A stretch of DNA of 25,858 bases from JBBQXY01 sp038209195 (GCA_038209195.1 JBBQXY010000075.1:1-25858); one strand, 5' to 3'. Positions 1-8,365 are shown, numbered from the stretch's first letter. Numbers and translations are program-made. The notes: generated from the letters alone by a model not told the origin.

Positions 1-2
1 TA

Positions 3-1049
3 TTAATACCCTCTTGTTTTGTCTATGACATTAAAGAGAGGCTCGTTGGCGAGGTAGCGGCGCAAGTTTTCAGCGAAGATAGTGGCGGCTCGATCATCGT
101 AGTGTGGTGTTAGGCCGGACATATGGGGGCTGATGAACACATTTGGCTGGTGCCAGAACGGGCTATCAGCGGGAAGTGGCTCCTGCTGAAAAACGTCCAG
201 AGCAGCTCCCACGATCTGTTTTTCTTGCAGAGCGCGCAATAAGTCCTGTTCGTTACAAATACCTCCACGGGCTATATTCACCAGAAAGGCGTTTGGCTTC
301 ATCGCCGCGAAGGCAGACGCATCAAACATACCTCGCGTCTGCGGTGTCAGGGGAACTGCAACGAGCACGACATCGCATTCGCGAAGCATAGCGTGCAACT
401 GCTCAGGCTGGTAATAGCGTTCGGGCAATGTACCTTCCGGGTCGCCAATAGCTGGAAATTGGAAACCGCTATCGCGATGGTCGCCGCCGCGTTGCATCGC
501 CAGCACCCGCATGCCAAAAGCGGTGGCTAAGCGCGCTACCTCGCGACCAATGCTGCCATAGCCCACAATGCCAATAGTTTGACCGCGCAACTCCGTTGGT
601 AGCAGTTGTGCTAAGCGCACCTCATCACGCGCCCATTCTTCACGTTGCTGCAATGCCAACATATTGGGAAAGCGATGAAACCACGCCAGCAACATGGTGA
701 AAACATACTCTGCTATATTGACGGCATGAAGCCCGCTGACCGAGCTAAAGATTACAGCGCTACGGAAAAGGGGCTGAGGAAAAACATAATCCGCTCCAGC
801 GGAATAGAGTTGCACCCAACGCAAGTTGGGTACCTGTTCAGGTGATGGTAAAGAGGTGGCAAAGGACATGTACAGGACTTCCACTTCACGCCACAACTCA
901 TCAGGAAGGTTTTCGCCTTTACGTGAGGAACGTTGCTCAAAGCGCAAGTTTGGCCACTGCTTTCGCAAGCGCTCCAGCCATGTCGGCTCAATGCGGGCAG
1001 TGATGAGTACAACTCGTTCTTTGGCCGTTACATCGGTTTTATCGTTCAT
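3..1049 (-). CDS. D-2-hydroxyacid dehydrogenase family protein
   Basis: A complete 348-residue member of the NAD(P)-dependent D-2-hydroxyacid dehydrogenase family, which reduces 2-oxoacids to D-2-hydroxyacids or the reverse in the cytoplasm. The Rossmann dinucleotide motif GYGSIG lies at residues 163-168. The catalytic trio is visible as Arg261 (NIARGG), Glu290 (FQQEPLP) and His309 (SPHMSG). Length is normal for the family (310-350). The residues that set substrate choice cannot be read with confidence, so glyoxylate/hydroxypyruvate reductase or another 2-ketoacid reductase are equally possible. The start is supported by a purine-rich AGGAAGAGAG stretch upstream. It is the third of three minus-strand genes (kinase scar, glycosidase, dehydrogenase), 96 bases after the glycosidase stop, with a possible promoter of its own in that gap. 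Family call is firm; substrate is unknown. Confidence 0.9.
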   Translation of the reverse strand: MNDKTDVTAKERVVLITARIEPTWLERLRKQWPNLRFEQRSSRKGENLPDELWREVEVLYMSFATSLPSPEQVPNLRWVQLYSAGADYVFPQPLFRSAVIFSSVSGLHAVNIAEYVFTMLLAWFHRFPNMLALQQREEWARDEVRLAQLLPTELRGQTIGIVGYGSIGREVARLATAFGMRVLAMQRGGDHRDSGFQFPAIGDPEGTLPERYYQPEQLHAMLRECDVVLVAVPLTPQTRGMFDASAFAAMKPNAFLVNIARGGICNEQDLLRALQEKQIVGAALDVFQQEPLPADSPFWHQPNVFISPHMSGLTPHYDDRAATIFAENLRRYLANEPLFNVIDKTRGY

Positions 1050-1109
1050 AAAGAAGGCTCTCTTCCTAGCAAGTTGCTGACAAAAAGGCGAGCACCATGG
1101 CTTGGTACA

Positions 1110-1115
1110 ATTATA
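1110..1115 (-). promoter_or_regulatory. Possible -10 element for the D-2-hydroxyacid dehydrogenase gene
   Basis: A perfect TATAAT on the minus strand lies about 60 bases upstream of the dehydrogenase start at 1049, in the gap after the glycosidase gene. No good -35 hexamer is seen at 16-18 bases, so this is only a candidate promoter in an AT-rich patch. Confidence 0.3.
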
Positions 1116-1145
1116 TTATCAAGCATACACTGTGGCTTTGCAAGT

Positions 1146-2207
1146 TCATGGTCGGTAATATTGGATGAGCTTTTGTATCGCGACAAATTGCGGTTTGGGC
1201 TGATCATTCGTGAGGTCGAACATATCCAGATGACCGTAGCCAGAATAGCTGGCGGCATCAAACTGGCAAGCAAAAGCTGCACCCGCTTGCGCCATGCCTG
1301 TCAGGGCAACAGTTGTGAACTGGCTCATAAAGTTCGCATCATCGCTATAAGAGGGGGGTGGATTGCCAGGGTCAAAGTTCCATTCTGATACACCCACCGG
1401 CAGATCTTTCCCCAAAATGGTATGCACCAGAGTCCGTACATTCAAAACGACCTGCTTCGCGTCACTGGCTTTGGCAAGGCAAACACTCTCCGCATCATTA
1501 AAGCAAGGATACCAGTGAAAACTGATGGCGTCCGGTAAAATTCCTGACACCTTGACTCCTAGTAAGAAATTACGCATGAAGTCATGATTGCCTACTGGAT
1601 TGAATGTCACCGGGCCAATGAATTTTGCATTTGGATTAATCTGTCGCAACAATGGTATCCACGTATTCCACATGGCTAAATAGGTCTGCAAAGGGACATT
1701 GTTGTAGTCTGCCTCATTGCCGTACTCGTACATCTGGCAGCGCTGGCCTAAATAGCGCACGAGGTACTGGTTAAAGGCAGTATTGAAGATATTAGTGATG
1801 ACGCCTAGGCAGGTTGCGCCGCTATGTTCAATGGTTTGCATGCGCTGCTCAATCACGGCATCACTGGCATTATCCGGAAAGAAACTGCGTAGCAAGGTGA
1901 AACCAGCATGGTGCAGGGCATCCTGTATGGAAGCCTCGGTCTGAATGTTGTGCGGTTTATACTCGTAGTAATCGTTGGTGCCAAATAGCAATGATGAGAC
2001 ATTTTGCTTCCATACCTGCTGTCCGGGCAACATTCCCTTGGTGGGAGTGGTGGTCATGGGAAGAGCGTTTTGCGATGCCGTAGCCACTCCTTGCAGTGGC
2101 CCTGCTGGCGCACCTGATGAGCACGAGGTGATCAGGAACAGCAAGAAAGAAAGAACTATCATCCTTGCGCCGCGACCTTTTGCCGCCGTAGATTTTTTAT
2201 AGGTCAT
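1146..2207 (-). CDS. Lipoprotein glycoside hydrolase, clan GH-A-like (GH39/GH5-like fold)
   Basis: A 353-residue exported protein. The N-terminus has basic residues 4-15, a hydrophobic stretch 17-27 and a lipobox Ile-Thr-Ser-Cys29, so it should be a lipoprotein anchored outside the membrane. The mature part resembles a TIM-barrel glycosidase: an Asn-Glu pair at 164-165 (YEYGNE) fits the clan GH-A acid/base and Glu275 (GVSEWNF) fits the nucleophile, with a His-Trp-Tyr at 231-233 typical of such active sites. The substrate cannot be told. The ATG at 2207 is chosen because the open frame further upstream only begins with a TTG inside the preceding WD40 remnant. The start lies 19 bases after that remnant's stop, so the gene may depend on the same transcript as the damaged kinase gene. 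The exact GH family is not certain. Confidence 0.75.
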   Translation of the reverse strand: MTYKKSTAAKGRGARMIVLSFLLFLITSCSSGAPAGPLQGVATASQNALPMTTTPTKGMLPGQQVWKQNVSSLLFGTNDYYEYKPHNIQTEASIQDALHHAGFTLLRSFFPDNASDAVIEQRMQTIEHSGATCLGVITNIFNTAFNQYLVRYLGQRCQMYEYGNEADYNNVPLQTYLAMWNTWIPLLRQINPNAKFIGPVTFNPVGNHDFMRNFLLGVKVSGILPDAISFHWYPCFNDAESVCLAKASDAKQVVLNVRTLVHTILGKDLPVGVSEWNFDPGNPPPSYSDDANFMSQFTTVALTGMAQAGAAFACQFDAASYSGYGHLDMFDLTNDQPKPQFVAIQKLIQYYRP

Positions 2208-2226
2208 AGTGATTTCAGCCTCAACT

Positions 2227-3115
2227 TCATGCACGCCAGACTTGCACCGTTTTGTCAAAGGAAGCCGAGGTAATGTATTTACTGTTGTTGGCCCATGCTA
2301 CCGAGCGGACACTATTGGTATGCCCACGGTAGATGTAGCCACCGCTGCCATCCTGCGCGTTCCAGAGCTGTACTGTCTTATCGTCGCCACTAGAGGCAAT
2401 GTGAGAGTGTTGGCACTTTTTCACGCAATGATGGCGGTGGCGCGAGCGTATGCTTGACCGCAATTTCGGCAAAGGAGCCTTGAAAAGGACGTGTACCGCT
2501 TAACCATTCATAGACAACAATACCCAAAGAATACTGGTCACTACTGGCGATAGCGCGCGACTGAATCTGCTCCGGTGCCATATAGGCGATGGTGCCGGCC
2601 AGTTCTTGTATGCCCTGCGTACTGTGAATGTTTGTGCTCTGGGCCGCCAGAGCGATGCCAAAGTCGCTGAGCAACACTTCGTTATCGCGACCGAGCAGCA
2701 TATTCTCCGGTTTGACATCGCGGTGAATGACCTTCTGATCATGAGCGTATTGCAAGGCAGAGGAAATTTGCGTGACATAGGTTACGATGGTGGAAAGTGA
2801 AGGCAGTGAAGTTTTGGGGTGTCGCTTGCGCAACGTGCCATTGGGGGCATAGTCCACCACCAGGTATGGGGTTGCCTCCGCGACACCAAAATCCAGTACA
2901 CGCACAATATGTGGGTGAGCCAGTCGGGCAATGGTGCGAGACTCGGTCTGGAAGTGCTCCACATCTTCGCTGGCATGTTGCGCACGTAGTATTTTGATGG
3001 CAGCAGAGGTCCCCAGGTAAACATGTTCGCCCAGGTAGACCTCAGCAAAGCCTCCCTGACCCAACAAGCGCAGTAGGCGATAATTGCCTATCTGTTGTCC
3101 TACCCGATCTGCCAT
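2227..3115 (-). pseudogene. Ser/Thr protein kinase-WD40 gene with internal deletion and frameshift
   Basis: The 5' part encodes a convincing Hanks-type kinase starting at ATG 3115, behind a GGAGG ribosome site. It has a glycine loop GQGGFAEVYLG (19-29), Lys41, HRDVKPEN (131-138) with catalytic Asp133, DFG at 151-153 and a clear APE. The frame then runs off at REKVPTLSHCL and stops at 2390-2392, before the last C-lobe helices. From about 2425 to 2227, in another frame, the DNA encodes one partial and one full WD40 repeat (DDKTVQLW; SFDKTVQVW) ending in a stop. In kinase-WD40 receptors these two parts are joined by a linker and most of a seven-bladed propeller, so most of the middle (over a kilobase by family expectation) appears to be missing. 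The fusion point lies near 2415-2430. Whether the 240-residue truncated kinase is still made or active is unknown. Confidence 0.8.
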
Positions 3116-3175
3116 GCACGCCTCCAAAAACGCTCCAAACAACCTCTAAGAGAATTCGTTTTCATCCTCATGCTC

Positions 3176-3204
3176 ATTGTAGAGAATCCCATAAGATACG
3201 TCAA
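3176..3204 (-). promoter_or_regulatory. Promoter of the truncated kinase gene
   Basis: On the minus strand a TTGACG (3204-3199) is followed after exactly 17 bases by TACAAT (3181-3176). Both hexamers match the sigma-70 consensus at 5 of 6 positions. The predicted start lies about 55 bases upstream of the ATG at 3115. The signal is intact although the gene it serves is damaged. Confidence 0.65.
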
Positions 3205-3226
3205 CACATCCTCCATTTTTGGAGTC

Positions 3227-3242
3227 CCTGCTTTTAAGCAGG
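3227..3242. promoter_or_regulatory. Dyad in the divergent kinase-kinase intergenic region
   Basis: CCTGCTT and AAGCAGG form a 7-base inverted repeat with a 2-base spacer, between the two divergently transcribed kinase genes (gap 3116-3400). It could be an operator or chance. For the plus-strand gene a TTGACG at 3250-3255 with a weak TACAAA 18 bases later is the best promoter candidate; nothing stronger was seen. Confidence 0.25.
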
Positions 3243-3400
3243 AGGGTCATTGACGAATGAGTAATCTTACGCATACAAAGAGGGGCCGCCTTCGCTATAC
3301 TTTGATTACCAGCTAGAAACAATAGTGAAATCTGGCAACCTGATAAGCTGGCAATATGTTTATAAAGATACGTTATTTTCATGAATAAAGAGGTACACTT

Positions 3401-5305
3401 ATGTCACTTACTGGATTACAACTTGGACAATATCGGCTTTTACAACAATTAGGTAGCGGCGGCATGGGTGAGGTCTATCTGGCAGAAGACGAACGCATCG
3501 GTCAACATGTCGCTATTAAAGTAAGCAAGACCGTCAACAGCTCTGATTATCTTTTTAAGCGCGAAGCAAAAGCTATTGCCAGCCTTGACCATCCGCACAT
3601 CTTACCACTTTTCAGCTATGGTGAAGAGAATGTTAAAGGCACCACCTATACCTACATCGTGATGCCACATCGGCGCGAAGGTTCTTTTACCGATTGGCTC
3701 CAGCAGCGTTTTCAGCGAGGTCCGCTCTCGCTACAGGATGTTGCTTACTTTATAGTGGAGGCGGCAGAGGCACTGCAATATGCCCATGACCATCAGATTG
3801 TCCATCAGGATGTGAAGCCTTCCAACTTCCTGATCCGCGACAATCCGGCCAATCCCGATCATCCTGACCTGCTGCTGGCTGATTTTGGCATCGCCAAGCG
3901 CAGTGACGCATCCACCAATGTCAGCCAATCCGTGCGCGGCACACCAACCTATATGTCGCCTGAGCAGTGGAGTGGTACGCCTGTGGCCGCCACCGACCAA
4001 TATGCCCTCGCGGTTGTCGCCTACGAGCTGCTAGCAGGCCGTGTACCTTTCGTCGGTCGCCAGGAGCAGGTGATGTATCAGCATTTCAGCGTCCAACCAC
4101 AGCCACCCAGCACACTCAATCGTTTGGTCTCCCCCGCTGTCGATGCCGTCATTCTGCGCGCATTAGCTAAACAAGCCGCCAATCGCTTTCCCTCTATCAT
4201 GAGCTTTGCGCAAGCATTGCAGCAAGCAGTGCAAATTCCGGCAACGATGTACGCTCCTCCCCCGCCTCCAGTATTGCCGCCAACACAGATAAGCAAAACC
4301 GAACGCGCTGCCCTTCCCCACGTCCCATACGCCCAACAAGCTCAACATGCTCCCATTGCACCTCAGCAGGGAAACGTGTACCCACTAGCATCGACAGTTC
4401 AGGCACAACAAACACCCCCAGCGCCGCCAAGCTACCATCCACCAGTTTATGGTACACCCAATACACCCCCGGCTCATACGATAGGTGGGCACCAGTTTAT
4501 CAATCGAATCACCGAAAACAACAAACGCGTTCCGCTGCCTATTGGCCGCATCATCATATTGGCTGGTGTATTGCTACTGGTCATCATTGGTAGTGTCGGT
4601 ATTTTCTCAGCCGTACGTGGTCTGAACAACGCAAACGGCAATAGCTCAAATACCTTTATCCAACTAACACAGACAGCAGATCATAGTGGCAATTCCTCAC
4701 AACCCACCCATGCCACTACTAATTCCCCAGCAACGCCAATAGTGCCGACAACATTCCCATTCAGCAATCGGCAGGTGCTAAACGATTCGTTGAGCAGCCA
4801 GAGTGCTAGCAATTGGTTCAGTGGAAGCACGGTTTCCGGCACATGCAGCTTCACAAACGGAGTATATCAAGCCAACCAATCCGGTGCTGGCTTCAATTTC
4901 TGCCCGGCGCAAAGCACCAATTTTAACAACATCTCCTATCAGGTACAAATGCGCTTAATCAGCGGCGAATGCGGTGGACTCATGCTGCGTGGTAATCCAA
5001 CAACCGGCGATGTCTACTACTACAAAGTATGTAGCAATGGCAGATATTTCTTTGATCATATCGCCAATTGCATCAATTGCAGCCAGATCATTAAAAGCGG
5101 CTCGCTCAGCGGCTTCACCATTACTACCACGAATACTATCGGCGTCGTGGCAAGTAGAAACCACTTTGACCTCTATCTGAACGGTCAACGCATTGATAGC
5201 GTGACGGACAGCGCGTTGGGTCAAGGAGTGATCGGAGTAGCTTCAGATAGTAGTGGCTCTCAAACCACCGTCTTGTTCGCCAACGCTCAGGTATGGCAAC
5301 TCTAA
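3401..5305 (+). CDS. Membrane Ser/Thr protein kinase with extracellular lectin-like sensor domain
   Basis: A 634-residue receptor-like kinase. The cytoplasmic kinase domain (about 9-270) has a glycine loop GSGGMGEVYLA (18-28), Lys40, Asp137, DFG at 161-163 and the SPEQW segment. A long Pro/Gln-rich linker (about 280-380) leads to one membrane helix at about 383-405. The outer domain (about 455-634) is Ser/Thr/Asn-rich with at least seven cysteines, and reads like a concanavalin-type beta-sandwich (DSLSSQSASNWF near its start, VVASRNHFDLYLNG near its end), so it may bind a sugar or wall polymer. Oddly, the catalytic loop reads HQDVKPSN: Gln136 replaces the usual Arg, making it a non-RD kinase, often not controlled by activation-loop phosphorylation. 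The start is supported by GAGG nine bases upstream. It is divergent from the truncated kinase gene. Confidence 0.88.
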   Translation: MSLTGLQLGQYRLLQQLGSGGMGEVYLAEDERIGQHVAIKVSKTVNSSDYLFKREAKAIASLDHPHILPLFSYGEENVKGTTYTYIVMPHRREGSFTDWLQQRFQRGPLSLQDVAYFIVEAAEALQYAHDHQIVHQDVKPSNFLIRDNPANPDHPDLLLADFGIAKRSDASTNVSQSVRGTPTYMSPEQWSGTPVAATDQYALAVVAYELLAGRVPFVGRQEQVMYQHFSVQPQPPSTLNRLVSPAVDAVILRALAKQAANRFPSIMSFAQALQQAVQIPATMYAPPPPPVLPPTQISKTERAALPHVPYAQQAQHAPIAPQQGNVYPLASTVQAQQTPPAPPSYHPPVYGTPNTPPAHTIGGHQFINRITENNKRVPLPIGRIIILAGVLLLVIIGSVGIFSAVRGLNNANGNSSNTFIQLTQTADHSGNSSQPTHATTNSPATPIVPTTFPFSNRQVLNDSLSSQSASNWFSGSTVSGTCSFTNGVYQANQSGAGFNFCPAQSTNFNNISYQVQMRLISGECGGLMLRGNPTTGDVYYYKVCSNGRYFFDHIANCINCSQIIKSGSLSGFTITTTNTIGVVASRNHFDLYLNGQRIDSVTDSALGQGVIGVASDSSGSQTTVLFANAQVWQL

Positions 5306-5334
5306 CATGCAGACAGGGGCGGCAAGACATCTGC

Positions 5335-5340
5335 TATAAT
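5335..5340 (+). promoter_or_regulatory. Possible -10 element upstream of the quinone oxidoreductase
   Basis: A perfect TATAAT preceded by TGC (extended -10 form) lies 84 bases upstream of the ATG at 5425. The best -35 candidate at 18 bases is weak (AGACAG). It suggests that the oxidoreductase is transcribed separately from the kinase gene. Confidence 0.4.
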
Positions 5341-5424
5341 GCATGACATAAAGAGCATTGGCGGACTGTCTTGCTAGCCTTGCTGGTCTTGCTGGCAGCC
5401 CCTAATTTTGTGAGGAGCCACACG

Positions 5425-6408
5425 ATGAAAGCTGTATTATGTAAAGCCTATGGGCCACCAGATAGCCTGGTGCTGGAAGATATTGCCTCCCCCAAACCTA
5501 AAAAAGGGCAGGTGGTGATCAGTGTGAAGGCCTGTGCGCTCAACTTCCCCGATACACTGATTATTCAAGGCAAATACCAGTTCAAGCCACCGATGCCCTT
5601 CTCTCCTGGCAGTGATGTTGCGGGCATTGTTAAAGAGGTCGGTGAGGGGGTTGAGAGCTTTAACGTTGGGGATAGCGTGTTTGCCTTCGCTGGCTGGGGT
5701 GGATTTGCAGAGGAAGTAGCGGCCGACGCTACAAAAACCATTCCCATCCCTAACGGTATCAATTTCGCTACGGCTGCCGCCTTTCCCCTCGTGTATGGCA
5801 CGTCTTACCACGCGCTGAAGGATAGAGCACAGCTTAAAGCCAACGAGACACTTTTAGTGCTGGGCGCGGCAGGAGGTGTAGGGCTAGCGGCAGTAGAACT
5901 GGGTAAATTGATGGGAGCCCATGTCATTGCGGCTGCCTCAACAGATGAGAAGCTGGCGATCTGTAAAGACTATGGGGCGGACGAGGTGATTAATTACAGC
6001 ACAGAAGACCTCAAGACACGGGTCAAAGAGCTTACCAGCAGTAAGGGCGTCGATGTCGTCTACGATCCCGTGGGAGGCGATTACTCGGAGGCGGCACTAC
6101 GCGGCATAGCATGGGAGGGCCGCTACCTGGTTGTTGGCTTCACGGCTGGTGATATTCCACGTATTCCGCTCAATCTTCCGCTGCTCAAAGGCTGCTCTAT
6201 CGTAGGTGTATTTTGGGGCGCATTCACAGAACACAACCCAAGAGGCAATCAGCAGAATTTTCAAGCATTGCTCACCTGGCTTGTACAGGGCAAGCTGCGA
6301 CCGTTTGTCTCCGCCACCTATCCACTCGATCAGGCAGCAAAAGCTCTCAACGCGATGATGCAGCGTAAAGTTCAGGGCAAGGTCGTGTTGTTGACAGATA
6401 AAAGCTAA
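5425..6408 (+). CDS. NADPH:quinone oxidoreductase, zinc-free MDR family
   Basis: A 327-residue medium-chain dehydrogenase/reductase of the quinone oxidoreductase type, expected to move a hydride from NADPH to quinones or alpha,beta-unsaturated carbonyls. The GroES-like N-terminal half has the family pattern VKACALNFPDTLIIQGKY. The Rossmann motif GAAGGVGLAAVELGK follows at about 146-160, and the catalytic zinc ligands are absent. VDVVYDPVGG near residue 215 is typical of the family. The frame extends upstream, but the ATG at 5425 is chosen because GTGAGGAG lies just before it and the family begins with MKAV. Length is normal. It is followed by a short gap and the small gene at 6540; a direct functional link is not apparent. 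Confidence 0.88.
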   Translation: MKAVLCKAYGPPDSLVLEDIASPKPKKGQVVISVKACALNFPDTLIIQGKYQFKPPMPFSPGSDVAGIVKEVGEGVESFNVGDSVFAFAGWGGFAEEVAADATKTIPIPNGINFATAAAFPLVYGTSYHALKDRAQLKANETLLVLGAAGGVGLAAVELGKLMGAHVIAAASTDEKLAICKDYGADEVINYSTEDLKTRVKELTSSKGVDVVYDPVGGDYSEAALRGIAWEGRYLVVGFTAGDIPRIPLNLPLLKGCSIVGVFWGAFTEHNPRGNQQNFQALLTWLVQGKLRPFVSATYPLDQAAKALNAMMQRKVQGKVVLLTDKS

Positions 6409-6539
6409 GTCACAACCCTGCTGGTTTAGCCACGTAATATAAGGTGTTAAGAGGTTTTGCTGCCTTTTCTAAATGGGAAGGGAGACAGGGCCTTCAAGTG
6501 TGAACACGCTAATAGACGATAAATACTGAGAGGAAGGAC

Positions 6540-6953
6540 ATGGAAACACGTTTTTATCAGACGAGGAACCTCGATCTTCAGAGGATTGCGCAAACGCTCG
6601 TCCTCGAGTTCCAGGGACAGGGCTATCAGGCGCAACAGTTTGGCGATGCTAACCATATGGTGGTGCAACTAAAAAAAGAAAGCACCCTGAGAGCGATTAC
6701 AGGGTTTAATAAGGCATTGACAATCTCATTGGAATATAGCAATGATGGTACGCTGGTGAGAGTAGGCGCAAATGACTGGGTGGATCAGATAGCAGTAGGT
6801 GCTGTTGGTCTGGCTATACATCCTCTACTCATCACAGCAGCAGTCGGAGCGTATCAGCAAAATGCCGCCCTCCATGACGTGCTCAATTCGATTGATTTCC
6901 AGGTGCGGCAACAGCAGCCGCAAGCGCAATACGAGACGCCGCCTACAAGTTAG
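6540..6953 (+). CDS. Small hypothetical protein
   Basis: A 137-residue protein, not recognised as a named family. It has a good ribosome site (GAGAGGAAGGAC directly before ATG). The N-terminal half (to about residue 75) is a mixed polar alpha/beta sequence. Residues about 85-105 (IAVGAVGLAIHPLLITAAVG) are hydrophobic and Gly/Ala-rich and could form a single membrane helix or a hairpin. The tail is Gln/Pro-rich and probably disordered. A possible role in membrane association is inference only. The gene ends 14 bases before a long perfect palindrome and faces the DinB-like gene. Confidence 0.7.
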   Translation: METRFYQTRNLDLQRIAQTLVLEFQGQGYQAQQFGDANHMVVQLKKESTLRAITGFNKALTISLEYSNDGTLVRVGANDWVDQIAVGAVGLAIHPLLITAAVGAYQQNAALHDVLNSIDFQVRQQQPQAQYETPPTS

Positions 6954-6967
6954 TGACTTGAGCATGT

Positions 6968-7026
6968 AGCAACAGACAGGAATACGGCGCGGTCGGGCCG
7001 ACCGCGCCGTATTCCTGTCTGTTGCT
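6968..7026. terminator. 29-base perfect inverted repeat between convergent genes
   Basis: Arms 6968-6996 and 6998-7026 are perfectly complementary with one central base, rich in G and C towards the tip. It sits between the 3' ends of genes on opposite strands (stops at 6953 and 7073). Position and shape suggest a bidirectional transcription terminator, although neither flank has a strong T run, so Rho-independent action is uncertain. Confidence 0.6.
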
Positions 7027-7072
7027 TACCATTGAGAAAATGGGAGTGCTATTTATTTCAAGCAAAGTATAT

Positions 7073-7618
7073 TTAAGTGTCGGCCTTCGCTCGGGGGACC
7101 CAATCAGAGGCCACATCAATGGCGTTCTGTCCGAGAAACATGTTCAACTGGGCTCCATGTTCCTGCACATGACGCATGTTATACAGAAGAAGCTCTAAAA
7201 AGCTCATCGACTTTACACCGATCCAGGGGTAAGCGACCTGTTGGTGCGCATTCTCATCGGTCATCTCAGCAATCGTTGTCTGGCACTTCTTACGCACATG
7301 CACAAGATAGGCGTGTAGCTCACCCTTCGTATAGGGCCGTTCGGGAAGGACACCTGCCGGGTCAAGCTCATCGAGTGTGAAGGGCGTAGGGGGAGCGAAA
7401 CCTTCAAGTGAGCCGGTGAGATACAAGTCGAGCCAGAAGAGTGTGTGATAGTTGATATACCAGAATTCTGCTGCTTCTGGTGGCAGGGCGTGGTCTGAGT
7501 AATTGCTCCAGAGGCGCCCATTCCAATGCGTACTGGGACAGGAGAGCAGGGCGTTTTCGAGCATGTCGATAGTCGCGCCGAACTGCTGCCAGAGGGCGTT
7601 TCTCCACACTGGATCCAT
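7073..7618 (-). CDS. DinB-like metal-dependent protein
   Basis: A 181-residue protein fitting the DinB/DUF664-like four-helix bundle. The expected metal triad is visible as His58 (NYHTLFWLD) plus His150 and His154 (MRHVQEHGAQL), the usual HxxxH near the C-terminus. Members of this superfamily include thiol transferases that use bacillithiol or mycothiol, and many of unknown function. The substrate cannot be inferred here. The start at 7618 follows GGAGGTGA with good spacing. It lies downstream of the cysteine hydrolase on the same strand, but a palindromic repeat sits in the 158-base gap, so co-transcription is doubtful. Confidence 0.8.
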   Translation of the reverse strand: MDPVWRNALWQQFGATIDMLENALLSCPSTHWNGRLWSNYSDHALPPEAAEFWYINYHTLFWLDLYLTGSLEGFAPPTPFTLDELDPAGVLPERPYTKGELHAYLVHVRKKCQTTIAEMTDENAHQQVAYPWIGVKSMSFLELLLYNMRHVQEHGAQLNMFLGQNAIDVASDWVPRAKADT

Positions 7619-7677
7619 CTATTCACCTCCAAGTGTCATGCTAATCCTAGTGGTTAGTCCAGTTTGATTTTTGTGGT

Positions 7678-7715
7678 GGGGCCTGACACCCACAAGGGAT
7701 GTCACTACATTTTTG
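7678..7715 (-). repeat. Dispersed palindromic repeat, copy 1
   Basis: An imperfect hairpin (GACACCC against GGGATGTC around a short loop) flanked by GGGGCC and TGTAGTGA (minus strand). On the minus strand it shares the string AAAAATGTAGTGA with the copy near 14023, and the TGTAG ... GGGC/TGTC ... GGCCCC frame with the copy near 16608. Confidence 0.6.
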
Positions 7716-7776
7716 CCTCCCAAACCTATCTGGACTGACTACTAGCGAAAGCAACGATATATGATAGGCTTCAGGT

Positions 7777-8313
7777 CTACTGCTCAGCAAAATGAATCTC
7801 GTTAGCTGGCTGTACTCGCACTCTGCGTTCTCCTGCCCAGAAGCCATTGAGCGTCTCGTTATAGAACGCGATAATTTTTTCCGCTGGCAAGGTCTCGCTA
7901 TCCTCGGTGGTATGAGCATCGCTGACCAGCAACACATCGTAGCCCTGAGCAACTGCCCTGCGGACGGTTGTATCGACACAATACTGTGTCTGGCCTCCGG
8001 TGATGACCAAGCGTTTGATACCGCGCGCTTCCAACTCTTCCTGCAAACGCGTCTCATGAAACGAATCGGGTGATGCTTTCTGGATAACGGGCTCACCCTC
8101 ATGCGGCGTCACTGCCGAGTGAATCTGCCACAATAGCATCCCTGGCTCCATCCCGCCTCGTTCATTGTGTTGCACATACAGAACGGGCGTCCCGCTACTG
8201 CGGGCACGACCCAGCAACACCTGGATATTCTCCAGCACCTCATCGTGGTGATAGGCTTCTCCCACGACCCCGTTCTGGGCATCGATGACGACCAATGCTG
8301 TATCAGTGCTCAT
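7777..8313 (-). CDS. Cysteine hydrolase, isochorismatase family
   Basis: A 178-residue isochorismatase-like hydrolase. The catalytic triad is readable: Asp11 (VVIDAQNG), Lys79 (VIQKASPDSF) and Cys112 (TQYCVDTT). Proteins with this Cys triad hydrolyse amides such as nicotinamide, ureidoacrylate or N-carbamoyl compounds; the His/Asp metal site of nicotinamidases is not evident, so the substrate is open. Length is typical. The start at 8313 follows AAAAGGAGCC. A likely extended -10 promoter (TGCTATACT) lies about 50 bases upstream. It is downstream of the radical SAM gene on the same strand. Confidence 0.88.
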   Translation of the reverse strand: MSTDTALVVIDAQNGVVGEAYHHDEVLENIQVLLGRARSSGTPVLYVQHNERGGMEPGMLLWQIHSAVTPHEGEPVIQKASPDSFHETRLQEELEARGIKRLVITGGQTQYCVDTTVRRAVAQGYDVLLVSDAHTTEDSETLPAEKIIAFYNETLNGFWAGERRVRVQPANEIHFAEQ

Positions 8314-8359
8314 ATATCAGGCTCCTTTTCATATCTCAAACATTCGTTCTTCTATCCTC

Positions 8360-8365
8360 AGTATA
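8360..8365 (-). promoter_or_regulatory. Extended -10 promoter of the cysteine hydrolase gene
   Basis: TGCTATACT on the minus strand (TATACT at 8365-8360) lies between the radical SAM stop and the hydrolase start. No clear -35 is present, which is usual for extended -10 promoters. Confidence 0.45.

Noticed and set aside
933..1388. 151-codon plus-strand open frame
   Set aside because: Overlaps the well-supported dehydrogenase and glycosidase genes on the opposite strand; no recognisable protein features.
2208..2258. N-terminal extension of the glycosidase from a TTG
   Set aside because: It would overlap the WD40 remnant and place non-signal sequence before a clear lipoprotein signal peptide; ATG 2207 explains the data better.
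3146..3382. 78-codon minus-strand open frame between the two kinases
   Set aside because: No ribosome site or family features, and it runs through the kinase promoter at 3176-3204.
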